Origin: an uncultured Pseudomonadota bacterium
GTDB lineage: Bacteria > Pseudomonadota > Gammaproteobacteria > Burkholderiales > Methylophilaceae
Length of the DNA stretch: 34,139 bases
Direction of reading: 5' to 3'
NCBI GenBank assembly: GCA_903882525.1
Contig: CAIRXI010000145.1
Location: 1 to 34,139 of the forward strand
The translations under genes were made by a program, and so were the position numbers. The notes beneath the pieces are model-generated. The model was given only the letters and a program-made list of their open reading frames with translations. It did not search any database and was not told the DNA's origin. Positions 1-10,730 of this stretch are shown here, piece by piece (position 1 is the stretch's first letter; every line of letters starts with the position of its first letter).

Positions 1-975
1 AATGCCACCATTTTAATCGGTGAAACTACGACTAAACGAGACAGGATGGCGCATGAGATTATAGTATTTATGCTTATTCCACAATTTCTACTCATTGTAT
101 TAGTGGCCCTATTAGTCAATCTAGGTATTCGGCGAGGACTAATCTCTTTAGATCGCTTAAAGGATTTAATTTCTAAGCGTATGCCATCTGATACTAAGCC
201 CCTGGAAGAGCAGTCCGCGCCAGAAGAGTTGCAGCCTTTATTGCACGCCATGAACGAATTATTGTTTAAAGTCAAAGGCGCGGTGGATGAACGCAATCAG
301 TTTATTGCAAACGCGGCGCATCAACTTAAAACCCCATTAGCTGGGCTTAAAGTGCAAGCAGAAGCTGCACTCAGGGAAGAAAGTCTTGCCAGTACACATC
401 ATGCATTACAGCAAATTAGTGCCGGCAGTGACAACTTAGCTAGACTAGCCAATCAGTTATTGAGTTTGGCCCGTGCGGAACCAGAATCTAATGCCAGGGC
501 AATGTTGCCAGTTGATTTGGTGCCATTGATTAATGAAGTAACGGCAGACTGGGTGCCTAAAGCCTTGGAAAAAAACATTGATCTAGGTGTAAGTTGCTTG
601 TTTAGGCAGCGAAAAATTAATGGTAATGCCATGCTGTTACAAGAACTTCTTAACAATTTAATAGATAATGCCATTCGCTACAACCCGCCTGGTACCAAAG
701 TGACTGTAGGGTTGGCTATGTTGAACAATGAGGTGGTGTTGTCGGTGCAAGATAATGGCCCCGGCATCGCCTTGCATGAGCAGCAGCAGGTGTTTGACCG
801 ATTTTATCGGGTGTTGGGTAATGTGGAGAGTGGTTGTGGTCTAGGTTTGGCCATTGTGCGGGAAATTGCCCATCAACATCAGGCGCGGGTTGAGTTAGGC
901 TTTAGCAATGTTGTGCATTCATTGGGCACTAAAGTGAAGGTAATTTTTCAGCTGCCAGAAAGCACTAAGGATTAA
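1..975 (+). CDS. Two-component sensor histidine kinase, C-terminal part (5' end outside window)
   Basis: Frame is open from base 1 (NATILIGETTTKRDRMAHEII..., 2CSK_N-like), so the ORF start at 46 is probably internal. H-box FIANAAHQLKTPLAGLK, N-box NLIDNAIRYNPPG, G-boxes DNGPGI and GCGLGLAI. Confidence 0.9.
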   Translation, partial: NATILIGETTTKRDRMAHEIIVFMLIPQFLLIVLVALLVNLGIRRGLISLDRLKDLISKRMPSDTKPLEEQSAPEELQPLLHAMNELLFKVKGAVDERNQFIANAAHQLKTPLAGLKVQAEAALREESLASTHHALQQISAGSDNLARLANQLLSLARAEPESNARAMLPVDLVPLINEVTADWVPKALEKNIDLGVSCLFRQRKINGNAMLLQELLNNLIDNAIRYNPPGTKVTVGLAMLNNEVVLSVQDNGPGIALHEQQQVFDRFYRVLGNVESGCGLGLAIVREIAHQHQARVELGFSNVVHSLGTKVKVIFQLPESTKD

Positions 976-1008
976 TGCGCAGTCTAAGTATCAGCGACTG
1001 ACTGCGCA
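976..1008 (+). terminator. Terminator-like inverted repeat between convergent sensor kinase and folE2
   Basis: TGCGCAGTC (976-984) / GACTGCGCA (1000-1008), perfect 9-bp arms directly after the TAA stop, followed by the T-rich stretch cttcttattactttt. Confidence 0.5.
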
Positions 1009-1017
1009 CACTTCTTA

Positions 1018-1830
1018 TTACTTTTTACGCTTGTCGTTTTCAATCAAAGCGTAAGCCGAGTGATTGTGTATCGACTCAAAATTTTCACTTTCAACCGTAT
1101 AAGCTAATATACGTTTTTCTGCATCCAGTTGAGCCGCAACATCGCGTACCATGTCCTCTACAAATTTAGGATTGTCATAAGCACGCTCAGTTACAAATTT
1201 TTCATCTGGGCGTTTTAGTAAGCCATATAGTTCGCATGAAGCTTGTTTTTCTACTAAATCAATAATGTCTTCAATCCAAATAAAGTCATTAATCAGTGCT
1301 GTTACAGTCACGTGTGAGCGTTGGTTATGGGCGCCATAACTAGATATTTTTTTACTGCATGGACAAAGGCTTGTTACCGGCACTAACACTTTGACCGTAA
1401 TTTCAAATTGGTCATGATGAATTTCACCAATAAATGTTACCTCGTAATCCAGCAGACTTTTGACGCCAGATACGGGTGCTGATTTATTGACAAAGTAAGG
1501 GAAGGTCATTTCTACATGGCCAGACTCTGCCTCTAAACGCTTCACCATTTCACGTAAAATTGTTTCAAAAGACTCCACAGAAATTGCATGTTCATTCATG
1601 TTTAGAATTTCAACAAAGCGCGACATATGAGTGCCTTTGAACTGCTGTGGCAAATGCACGTACATGTTAAACATGGCTACTGTATGTTGTTCTCCGCCAG
1701 ATTTGTCTTTTACAACGACTGGGTGGCGTATAGACTTAATGCCGACTTTATCAATGGCAAGATGACGAGTGTCTACAGTATTTTGAACGTCTTCGATAGC
1801 AGATGGGGTTGTTGCTTGATTCATTTTCAA
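1018..1830 (-). CDS. folE2: GTP cyclohydrolase FolE2 (type IB)
   Basis: Full-length 270 aa; [21 protein letters not shown] motif typical of FolE2; adjacent to dxs. Confidence 0.93.
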   Translation of the reverse strand: MKMNQATTPSAIEDVQNTVDTRHLAIDKVGIKSIRHPVVVKDKSGGEQHTVAMFNMYVHLPQQFKGTHMSRFVEILNMNEHAISVESFETILREMVKRLEAESGHVEMTFPYFVNKSAPVSGVKSLLDYEVTFIGEIHHDQFEITVKVLVPVTSLCPCSKKISSYGAHNQRSHVTVTALINDFIWIEDIIDLVEKQASCELYGLLKRPDEKFVTERAYDNPKFVEDMVRDVAAQLDAEKRILAYTVESENFESIHNHSAYALIENDKRKK

Positions 1831-1869
1831 TCCAGTTTAACGGTTAATTCTTAATAGTTGAGTATAACA

Positions 1870-3735
1870 CTAGGTTAATTTTTGCTCAATTGCCTTGATG
1901 ATGCCTGTAGCATCTAGACCGCATTCAGCCAGCATAGTTTCATGGTTGCCGTGTTCAATAAATTGATCTGGTAACCCTAGGCATAACACTGGCATATGTA
2001 TGTTCAAGGCCTGCATTGCCTCTAACACCGCTGCACCAGCTCCGCCCATCAGTGCGTTCTCTTCTATGGTAACGAGTAAGTCATGGCTGTTAGCCAGCTT
2101 CGCAATCATGGCTGTATCAAGGGGTTTAATAAAGCGCATATTGGCTACGCTAGCATCAATGATTTCTCCAGCCTGCAAAGCAGGTACCAGCATTGAGCCA
2201 AAGGCAAGTAGCGCAACTCTTTTTCCTGCAACCTGCTGCATGGTTCGAAGCAACTGGGCTTTGCCTATTTCGATTGCCTGCATTTTGGGCTGTATCACTG
2301 CGCCACTGCCACTGCCTCGTGGGTAACGTACTGCGGCCAAGCCGTTGTGCATAAAGCCGGTATAAAGCATTTGCCGACATTCGTTTTCATCGCTAGGAGC
2401 CATCACCACAGTGTTGGGAATGCAGCGTAAATAACTTAAATCAAAGCTGCCAGCATGCGTGGGACCATCTGCGCCGACTAAGCCAGCACGGTCTATGGCC
2501 AATAACACTGGTAGTTTTTGCAGCGCTATGTCATGGATAAGCTGATCATAAGCACGCTGTAAAAAAGTACTGTAGATGGCCACTACTGGCTTTAATCCGT
2601 CGCAGGCGAGTCCAGCGGCAAAGGTTAGTGCATGTTGCTCAGCAATGCCTACATCAAAATAACGGTCTGGGTAAGTTTCTGCAAATGCATTTAAACCAGA
2701 ACCATCACACATGGCAGGAGTGACTGCGACCAAGCGTTGATCGAGGGCGGCCATATCTACAAGCCAGTCAGAAAATACTTGGGTATAGGTTTTTTTTGCG
2801 GCCAAGGAAGCGCCAGCAATTGCATCACCATTATAAGGATCAAATTTACCTACGCCATGGAATCTATTTGGGTTATCTTCTGCAGGTTCAAAGCCTTTGC
2901 CTTTTTGCGTGACGATATGCAAAAACTGCGGACCTTTTAATTGCTTAATATTACGTAAGGTTTCAACCAACGTATCCAAATCATGACCATCAATCGGGCC
3001 GATATAGTTAAAGCCGAATTCTTCAAACAAGGTGCCTGGCATCACCATGCCTTTTACATGTTCTTCAGCACGCTTTGCAAATTCCATCATAGGAGGCATG
3101 ACGGAGAGTACCTTTTTACCCGAACTGCGCACTGTGTTGTAAAAGCGGCTTGACAGTAGTTTAGTTAAGTAATTATTGAGTGCACCCACGTTATTAGAGA
3201 TACTCATATCATTGTCATTGAGTATAACCAATAAATTGGCATTCATATCACCAGCGTTATTAAGCGCCTCAAACGCCATGCCCGCGGTCATCGCCCCATC
3301 ACCTATAATCGCCACCGCACGGCGTTCTAGGCCAGCTTTTTGTGCCGCTACTGCCATACCTAATGCAGCAGAAATTGAAGTGCTGGAGTGGCCTGTACCA
3401 AAGGTGTCATATTCGCTTTCGCAACGGCGTGGAAAGCCGGCGATGCCTTGTACTTTGCGCAAGGTCTGCATTTTTTGACGACGACCGGTCAGGATTTTAT
3501 GGGGATAGGTTTGGTGGCCGACATCCCATACAAGGCGATCATCTGGTGTATTAAACACATAATGCAAGGCAATAGTTAGCTCAACTACGCCTAAATTTGA
3601 CGCCAAATGGCCACCGGTTTTGGATACACTATCAATTAAAAATGTGCGTAACTCTTGTGCTAATTGTGGTAATTGTTTGCGCTCCAGCAGTCGTAGTTGC
3701 TGTGGGAAGTCAATCGTATCTAGTAATGGGGTCAT
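1870..3735 (-). CDS. dxs: 1-deoxy-D-xylulose-5-phosphate synthase
   Basis: 621 aa; [55 protein letters not shown]. Confidence 0.97.
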   Translation of the reverse strand: MTPLLDTIDFPQQLRLLERKQLPQLAQELRTFLIDSVSKTGGHLASNLGVVELTIALHYVFNTPDDRLVWDVGHQTYPHKILTGRRQKMQTLRKVQGIAGFPRRCESEYDTFGTGHSSTSISAALGMAVAAQKAGLERRAVAIIGDGAMTAGMAFEALNNAGDMNANLLVILNDNDMSISNNVGALNNYLTKLLSSRFYNTVRSSGKKVLSVMPPMMEFAKRAEEHVKGMVMPGTLFEEFGFNYIGPIDGHDLDTLVETLRNIKQLKGPQFLHIVTQKGKGFEPAEDNPNRFHGVGKFDPYNGDAIAGASLAAKKTYTQVFSDWLVDMAALDQRLVAVTPAMCDGSGLNAFAETYPDRYFDVGIAEQHALTFAAGLACDGLKPVVAIYSTFLQRAYDQLIHDIALQKLPVLLAIDRAGLVGADGPTHAGSFDLSYLRCIPNTVVMAPSDENECRQMLYTGFMHNGLAAVRYPRGSGSGAVIQPKMQAIEIGKAQLLRTMQQVAGKRVALLAFGSMLVPALQAGEIIDASVANMRFIKPLDTAMIAKLANSHDLLVTIEENALMGGAGAAVLEAMQALNIHMPVLCLGLPDQFIEHGNHETMLAECGLDATGIIKAIEQKLT

Positions 3736-3748
3736 ATTAGGGGCGGGT

Positions 3749-4690
3749 TTAAAATCTACGTTGCATAATGAAGTAAGCCAACTGCTGTAAGCGCAATGCT
3801 TGTGTGGAAAAAGGTTTCAGCGCGGCCAACGCCTCATGGTGAAGTTGCTTCGCATAGATTTTGGCGGCCTCCAATCCTAATAAAGTCACATAGGTCGGTT
3901 TATTGTTATCGGCATCTTTGCCCGCAGTTTTTCCTAGGGTGTTGCTGTCGCCCTCTACGTCTAAAATATCATCAACTACTTGGAAAGCCAGTCCAATATT
4001 GGTGGCATAGCGGGTCAAGGCTAATATTTCAGTATTATTAGTGCTAGCCACTGATTGGGCGCTAGCAGCACCAATTAATACTGCAGCTTCAATCAGCGCA
4101 CCAGTTTTTAATCTATGCATGGTTTCAAGTTCAGTTTGGTTCAGCGGTTTGCCAACGGAGGACAAATCGATTGCTTGACCACCTGCCATCCCTAAGGATC
4201 CCGCTGCCTTTGCCAGAATGTGCAACATCTGTAATTGCTGTTGCGCATTTTGAGATGGACTGGTTTGAGATATTGCACTAAAAGCTAAACTTTGAAGTGA
4301 ATCACCTACCAAGAGTGCTGTGGCTTCATCATATTGCTTGTGACAGCTTGGTTTTCCTCTGCGTAGGTCATCATCATCCATGCATGGCATATCATCATGG
4401 ACTAGTGAGTATGCGTGTATCAGTTCTAACGCACAGGCGGCGCTATCGGCTAAGCTAATATCAGTTGATGAAGTGTCTTGAATGTAGACTTCTGCCGCAG
4501 CATAACAGAGCAGGGCACGCACACGCTTACCCCCACCCAAAATACTGTAGCGCATGGCACTATGTAGGGTTTTTGGGACTAAGTCTGCGCTAGGTAGAAT
4601 TCGATCTAAAACTGCTTCTATGTGTGCTTGTTTTAGTTTTACCCAAGCATCAAAGTCAAGTTGTGCCGAAGCTGTCACGGAGTTAGTCAT
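3749..4690 (-). CDS. ispA: Polyprenyl (farnesyl) diphosphate synthase
   Basis: [23 protein letters not shown] and SARM-like [12 protein letters not shown]; next to xseB and dxs. Confidence 0.95.
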   Translation of the reverse strand: MTNSVTASAQLDFDAWVKLKQAHIEAVLDRILPSADLVPKTLHSAMRYSILGGGKRVRALLCYAAAEVYIQDTSSTDISLADSAACALELIHAYSLVHDDMPCMDDDDLRRGKPSCHKQYDEATALLVGDSLQSLAFSAISQTSPSQNAQQQLQMLHILAKAAGSLGMAGGQAIDLSSVGKPLNQTELETMHRLKTGALIEAAVLIGAASAQSVASTNNTEILALTRYATNIGLAFQVVDDILDVEGDSNTLGKTAGKDADNNKPTYVTLLGLEAAKIYAKQLHHEALAALKPFSTQALRLQQLAYFIMQRRF

Positions 4691-4970
4691 CTACAGGTGT
4701 AAACGAAACCAATTGATTACGCTCATTTAACAGCTGCACTTGCTGTTCCACTTTAGCGAGTGATTGTTGACAATGTTGCAATAAGAAATTGCCGCGAGTA
4801 TAGGCCGCAAGTGAGGTTTGTAGTGGCATTTGTGCCGACTCCATTTGAGCCACGATAGTTTCAAGTTCGGCGTACGCTTGCTCAAAGCTCAGCTGATTTT
4901 CGCTAGCGCCAATTTCATTGGAAGTTTTTGGTGTGGTTTTACTGTTAGATACAGTCATGGCAGTGGTCAA
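4683..4970 (-). CDS. xseB: Exodeoxyribonuclease VII small subunit
   Basis: SFEQAYAELETIVAQMESAQMPLQTSLAAYTRG..L..C...L; overlaps ispA start by 8 nt. Confidence 0.93.
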   Translation of the reverse strand: MTTAMTVSNSKTTPKTSNEIGASENQLSFEQAYAELETIVAQMESAQMPLQTSLAAYTRGNFLLQHCQQSLAKVEQQVQLLNERNQLVSFTPVDD

Positions 4971-4999
4971 TAATTCTTAAGCCACTATTCTACCAAATA

Positions 5000-5671
5000 C
5001 TATTGCAAAATCTGCTGTAAAAAATTCCGAATATCGTTAATCTCTGCAGGGATTACGTTGTGTGCCATATCGTATTCATGCCAAGAAACTGCGTAGTCCT
5101 GATCTTGCAATAGTTCACGCGATAACATCGCCGTTTCTAAGCTAATGACCTCATCTAAAACACCGTGTGCCATAAAGATAGGTAGCTTGGCATTGGCCCC
5201 AAGCGCTTCAGCCGCAAGAGATTTTTTGAGTGGCATATAGGTAGATAGCGCCAACACTCCAGCCAAACGTTGTGGATATCGTAAAGCGGTGTATAAGGCA
5301 ATGGCGCCGCCTTGTGAAAAGCCTGCAAGTACAATACGATTGCTGGGCACCCCGCGGTCCAACTCATTTTGTATTAAAGAGTTGATGAAGGATTGACTGA
5401 CTTTAATGCCAGCTTCATCTTCATGGCTAATTGGCGTTAAACCATACACGTCATACCAAGCCGGCATAATGTAACCATTGTTGCGTGTCACAGGCATCTC
5501 TGGCGCATGTGGCAAAACAAATCGCACCCCAGCCAAATTAAGCTGTTGCACGATTGGCGCAAAGTCATAGCCGTCAGCACCTAATCCGTGTAACCAGATA
5601 ATACTTGCGTTATTGTGATTAAATTCGCTCTCGTGATCACTGGAAAGCTCTAATGGAGGTTTATAGTTCAT
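5000..5671 (-). CDS. Carboxylesterase / phospholipase, alpha/beta hydrolase (YpfH/EstB-like)
   Basis: IWLHGLGADGYDF, GFSQGGAIALY nucleophile elbow, MAHGVLDEVI, MAHNVIPAEI. Confidence 0.9.
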   Translation of the reverse strand: MNYKPPLELSSDHESEFNHNNASIIWLHGLGADGYDFAPIVQQLNLAGVRFVLPHAPEMPVTRNNGYIMPAWYDVYGLTPISHEDEAGIKVSQSFINSLIQNELDRGVPSNRIVLAGFSQGGAIALYTALRYPQRLAGVLALSTYMPLKKSLAAEALGANAKLPIFMAHGVLDEVISLETAMLSRELLQDQDYAVSWHEYDMAHNVIPAEINDIRNFLQQILQ

Positions 5672-5780
5672 ATTGAATATTAGGGTTAAATAATTAGTTA
5701 TAGCATATTATTAGCATTAATAAACTGTTGTGGCAGTATGAGGTAAATTTCGTAATATCAGATTGCCATTGCGCCATAAA

Positions 5781-5809
5781 AAAAAGCGGAACATTGAGTT
5801 CCGCTTTTT
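5781..5809 (-). terminator. Rho-independent terminator downstream of the mxaD-like gene
   Basis: AAAAAGCGGAAC / GTTCCGCTTTTT, 12-bp perfect stem with ATTGA loop; T tract on the minus strand continuing past the stem. Confidence 0.85.
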
Positions 5810-5856
5810 ATATTTGCCCATTGATGTTTTAGGCTTGCATAAGCTTTGGTATGTTT

Positions 5857-6387
5857 TTATTTAGCTGATTCGGCTACTGTTTTTAAGTTAGCTAAACCTG
5901 AATCAAATATACCAGTGATGGCACTAATAGCGGTCGCATCGTCTTGACCTTCAGGAATTGGTGGATTCAGTTTGTACAAGCGGTAAAAACGCGCCATCCA
6001 AATAACCTTGGTTTCACCCGGATTGTCACCAGGAGTGACCGTCATGGTTGCGTTGTAATCTGTGAGTGGTAGTGTGCCAGATACGATTTCATACTTAATT
6101 TTCATAGACGCATCATCGATACTGCGCAATTTCTCGTAGACATTGCCCCCATTTTTAAAAGTGAGTGTTCTAAAAGTGTCATCACCTACTTTTTCAACCT
6201 TAGTGCTGGCAACGCCAGGATGCCATTGATGAATAGCGCTGAAGTCTTTGACGATGGCCCAAACTTTGGCTGGATCGGCTTTAATGGTGATAGTTTTCTC
6301 GACTTTTTGTGGCGATGGACCATGTGCTGCTGCTGTAAACGAGACTAAACCTAGACTAATTGCGAGTAACGCTAAAATTCTTTTCAT
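5857..6387 (-). CDS. mxaD: Secreted SRPBCC-family protein, MxaD-like
   Basis: Signal peptide MKRILALLAISLGLVSFTAAAHG, then VEKTITIKADPAKVWAIVKDFSAIHQWHPGVASTKVE... SRPBCC fold; resembles MxaD proteins of methylotrophs. Confidence 0.75.
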   Translation of the reverse strand: MKRILALLAISLGLVSFTAAAHGPSPQKVEKTITIKADPAKVWAIVKDFSAIHQWHPGVASTKVEKVGDDTFRTLTFKNGGNVYEKLRSIDDASMKIKYEIVSGTLPLTDYNATMTVTPGDNPGETKVIWMARFYRLYKLNPPIPEGQDDATAISAITGIFDSGLANLKTVAESAK

Positions 6388-6610
6388 TCAAATTTCTCCA
6401 AGGCTCCCATTATGAGAGCAGTTAATCAAAAACAACGACATATTATAGATGAGAACCTAAATCTTATGAGGGTAAGGTTGCATTAAATAATCCATCACTT
6501 TGCGTTATTTTAACGCGACATATTGTCAAGGGTTGCCGGATTTTTGCCTACCTCTATTTGACAGTCATAGGCAGGCTCAACTAATGTTGAGATTCTAAGT
6601 GAATCTAGCG

Positions 6611-7585
6611 TTATTGGTTAAGGATAAAGTGCCCGAATGCGCGACTTTTTTCACCAGTTTTTATTGTGGTGACTACTTTGTTGGTGCGAAGATCGATGAC
6701 ACTGACATTGCTACTACCCCAGTTGGCAACGTAAGCATACTCATGGTCAAGGCTAATGCCTTCAGGCGTGTTACCAACAGCAATAGTAGCGATAGTTTTT
6801 GTGGTGGCTACGTCAATCACAGTCACACTATCATCCTGGGTATTGGTGATGTATAGGGTTTTGTCATCCATGCTAAAAGCTACGCAATAGGGGTGATAAC
6901 CCACCTTGAATTGCTGTTGCACTTGGGTGTTAGTGTTAATTAGACTGACGCTATCATCTTGCACATTCACTAATGCTAGCCATAAGCCGTTGGTGCTTAG
7001 CGCGATGCCATAAGGGTGCTTACCTACGGCAATGCGTTGCTTGATCGTTAGCGTTGCCGTGTCAACTATCGCCACATCATTGCTATCGCGGTTGGCTACA
7101 TAGAGCGATTGGTTGTCAGGACTAACCACTAGGCCAGCAGGCGCATCTGCAATGTTGAGTTCGCGCACTACTTCTGAGTGATAGGTGTCAATGGCTAAGA
7201 CTCGATTAGTAAACCAATCGGCAACGTAGAGCGTTTTGCTGTTAGCAGACAGTGCTAGGCCAACGGGTGAACCATGAACCTTGATCGTGCCGATAACCAA
7301 TTGATTTTGCGTGTTAATAATTGAAATGTCTTGGCTTTCAACGTTGGAGATATAAGCGCGATGCAATGCTGCAGATACTGCTACACCGACTGGTGCTGTG
7401 CCGACTGCGATAGTTTTAATCACGCGATTGGTCGAGGTGTTGATTACAGATACGCTATTTTCACCTTGGTTACTAATATAGGCAAAACTAGCTTGAGTTG
7501 GCCTATGGACTGATATGCAACTGGTATTGGTCAATATAATGACCAGCATCAAAATTAGATTATTAAATTTTATGTTTATATTCAT
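6611..7585 (-). CDS. YVTN-family seven-repeat beta-propeller protein, exported (possible lipoprotein)
   Basis: About seven 40-42 aa repeats with YVAN...DSVSVIDT.T..V..TI.VG..P.G motifs. Start placed at MNINIKFNNLILMLVIILTNTSC (7585) because this gives a signal sequence and the longer ORF would overlap rppH. Confidence 0.85.
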   Translation of the reverse strand: MNINIKFNNLILMLVIILTNTSCISVHRPTQASFAYISNQGENSVSVINTSTNRVIKTIAVGTAPVGVAVSAALHRAYISNVESQDISIINTQNQLVIGTIKVHGSPVGLALSANSKTLYVADWFTNRVLAIDTYHSEVVRELNIADAPAGLVVSPDNQSLYVANRDSNDVAIVDTATLTIKQRIAVGKHPYGIALSTNGLWLALVNVQDDSVSLINTNTQVQQQFKVGYHPYCVAFSMDDKTLYITNTQDDSVTVIDVATTKTIATIAVGNTPEGISLDHEYAYVANWGSSNVSVIDLRTNKVVTTIKTGEKSRAFGHFILNQ

Positions 7586-7642
7586 GGCATTAGGATTTAC
7601 AGTTAAATGGTAGCTTTCAAAAAATGCCAAAATATGAAAAAA

Positions 7643-7670
7643 TTGCACTAAATTATTAAGGCAGTATAAC
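7643..7670 (+). promoter_or_regulatory. Possible sigma70 promoter for rppH
   Basis: TTGCAC (7643-7648), 16-nt spacer, TATAAC (7665-7670); pattern match only. Confidence 0.3.
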
Positions 7671-7673
7671 GCT

Positions 7674-8159
7674 ATGTTAGATCGTGACGGGTTTCGCCCG
7701 AATGTTGGCATTATTTTATGCAATGCCAGCAATCAGGTGTTTTGGGGTAAGCGTATCCGTGAGCATGCTTGGCAGTTTCCGCAGGGGGGTATTAACTACG
7801 GTGAAAGTCCTGAGCAGGCTATGTATCGTGAGCTGATGGAAGAAGTGGGTCTTAAGCCTGAGCATGTCAAAATTCTGGGGCGGACTAAAGACTGGTTGCG
7901 CTATGAAGTGCCCTCGACTTGGGTTAAAAGAGAATGGCGCGGAAGCTATAAGGGTCAAAAACAAATCTGGTATTTGTTGCGAATGGTTGGTCGTGACAGT
8001 GACGTTTCTCTTCGCGCCAGTGAGCACCCAGAGTTTGATGCTTGGCGTTGGAGCGATTACTGGGTGCCGTTGGAAGATGTGATTGAATTTAAGCGTGGGG
8101 TGTACGAGTCTGCGCTAAATGAGTTAGCCCCGCATCTGCACCATAAAGTAGCGAGATAA
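7674..8159 (+). CDS. rppH: RNA pyrophosphohydrolase
   Basis: [43 protein letters not shown] Nudix box, GQKQIWYLL. Confidence 0.95.
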   Translation: MLDRDGFRPNVGIILCNASNQVFWGKRIREHAWQFPQGGINYGESPEQAMYRELMEEVGLKPEHVKILGRTKDWLRYEVPSTWVKREWRGSYKGQKQIWYLLRMVGRDSDVSLRASEHPEFDAWRWSDYWVPLEDVIEFKRGVYESALNELAPHLHHKVAR

Positions 8160-8164
8160 AGTAG

Positions 8165-8195
8165 AGTTATTAGCGGTCAATAACCGCTAATAACT
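8165..8195. terminator. Inverted repeat at rppH/psd convergent junction
   Basis: AGTTATTAGCGGT / ACCGCTAATAACT, 13-bp perfect arms, CAATA loop; right arm overlaps psd stop codon. No clear T tract. Confidence 0.55.
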
Positions 8196-9042
8196 ATGCC
8201 ATCATATCGCCTAATCTAACGGTAGCTCCTGCCTGCCAATCCGCATTAAATTGTAGATTCTGTTGTTCAAATAACATCACCACAGTTGAACCAAGTAAGA
8301 ATCGTCCCATTTCATCCCCTTGTTTTAGGGTGATATTCTGTTTTTGATAGTCCCATAAACACACATTTTTTCTGCGCGGTGGGTTAATGATGCCATTCTC
8401 TGCATCGTGCCAGACCGTCGCCATGCTGCCAACGATGGTGGCGCCCACTAAGACCATCACAAAGTTGCCGTATTGCGCTGAATTAAATTCACAGACTACG
8501 CGTTCATTTTTAGCAAACAGACCGGGCACACCTTCTGCTGTAGTTGGATTGACCGAAAATAAGGCTCCCGGAACATAGGCCATGCTTAATAGTTGGCCGT
8601 CGCAGGGCATATGAATGCGGTGATAGTCTTTAGGGCTTAAGTAGATACAAGCAAAGTGACCGTTGTTAAACTTTTTCGCCAATGCATGGTTTCCACCAAG
8701 TAGGGCGGTTGTAGAGTAATGGTGGCCCTTGGCTTGAAATATTTGGTCAACTTCAATAGCTCCAAGTTGGCTGATGGCACCGTCGACTGGGCAAATAAAC
8801 TGAGCGTTTGTTATGGGTCTCGCGCCGACTTTGAGCGCGCGCGTAAAAAAATCATTAAAGGTTTTGTAGCAACAGGCGCCAGTCATCTCTGCTTCAGCCA
8901 TATTTACCTGATAACGCTTTATAAACCAACGGATTACTGCCGTAGTGAAACGGCCGCCTTGTAGGTTGGCAAGTTTGCCTGCAAGATGAGTAATAGCTTG
9001 CTTGGGCAATAGATATTGAATCATCACGGCGATGGATGGCAT
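8194..9042 (-). CDS. psd: Phosphatidylserine decarboxylase (pro-enzyme)
   Basis: FNDFFTRALK, CPVDGAIS, SPKDYHRIHMPCDG, LGST autocleavage motif in GRFLLGSTVVMLF. Confidence 0.95.
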   Translation of the reverse strand: MPSIAVMIQYLLPKQAITHLAGKLANLQGGRFTTAVIRWFIKRYQVNMAEAEMTGACCYKTFNDFFTRALKVGARPITNAQFICPVDGAISQLGAIEVDQIFQAKGHHYSTTALLGGNHALAKKFNNGHFACIYLSPKDYHRIHMPCDGQLLSMAYVPGALFSVNPTTAEGVPGLFAKNERVVCEFNSAQYGNFVMVLVGATIVGSMATVWHDAENGIINPPRRKNVCLWDYQKQNITLKQGDEMGRFLLGSTVVMLFEQQNLQFNADWQAGATVRLGDMMA

Positions 9043-9088
9043 CAGTTAAATCCTAAATGAATGATGTTATTTTATGCGGTAATAATGC

Positions 9089-9123
9089 AAAAAGGGCAGG
9101 ACGTGTTGCGTCTTGCCCTTTTT
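9089..9123 (-). terminator. Rho-independent terminator downstream of ilvC
   Basis: AAAAAGGGCAGGACG / CGTCTTGCCCTTTTT, 15-bp stem with one G-T pair; T tract on minus strand. Confidence 0.85.
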
Positions 9124-9144
9124 ACTTGGGGTTGCTTTTAAGGC

Positions 9145-10197
<1,053 letters not shown>

Positions 10198-10226
10198 TTA
10201 TAAATATGGTTTTTTAATTATGCTGC

Positions 10227-10730
10227 TTAAACTTTAAGAATACGGTCGCCGCGACCTATACCAGATGCACCGGTGCGGACAGTCTCTAAAATCGCTGATT
10301 TATCTAAGCTTTCGATAAAAGCATCTAATTTGGTGCCTGAGCCGGTAAGCTCAATAGTAAAGCTGCCGTCGGCCACATCGATAATACGGCCGCGGAAAAT
10401 ATCACACATGCGCTTCATTTCTTCACGGAACGTGCCGGTCGCTTTTACTTTGACCAACATTAATTCGCGTTCAATAAACTTGCCATCATTTAAATCCAGT
10501 ACTTTGACAACATCAATCAACTTATTAAGCTGTTTAATGATTTGCTCAATCACTTCGTCCGAACCAGAAGTGACTATAGTCATGCGTGACAAAGTTGGAT
10601 CTTCAGTAGGCGCTACAGTGAGTGACTCAATGTTGTAACCACGCGCAGAAAATAAACCGGCAACGCGTGATAGTGCGCCGGACTCATTCTCCATTAATAG
10701 CGAAATAATATGGCGAGCTGTGGTTGCCAT
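10227..10730 (-). CDS. ilvH: Acetolactate synthase small subunit
   Basis: HIISLLMENESGALSRVAGLFSARGYNIESLTVAPTEDPTLSRMTIV. Confidence 0.97.
   Translation of the reverse strand: MATTARHIISLLMENESGALSRVAGLFSARGYNIESLTVAPTEDPTLSRMTIVTSGSDEVIEQIIKQLNKLIDVVKVLDLNDGKFIERELMLVKVKATGTFREEMKRMCDIFRGRIIDVADGSFTIELTGSGTKLDAFIESLDKSAILETVRTGASGIGRGDRILKV

Noticed and set aside
7585-7732. N-terminal extension of the YVTN ORF to 7732
   Set aside because: Would overlap rppH on the opposite strand and bury the signal sequence; MNINIKF start at 7585 is preferred.
10273-10638. 121-aa plus-strand ORF
   Set aside because: Antisense within ilvH; no independent support.
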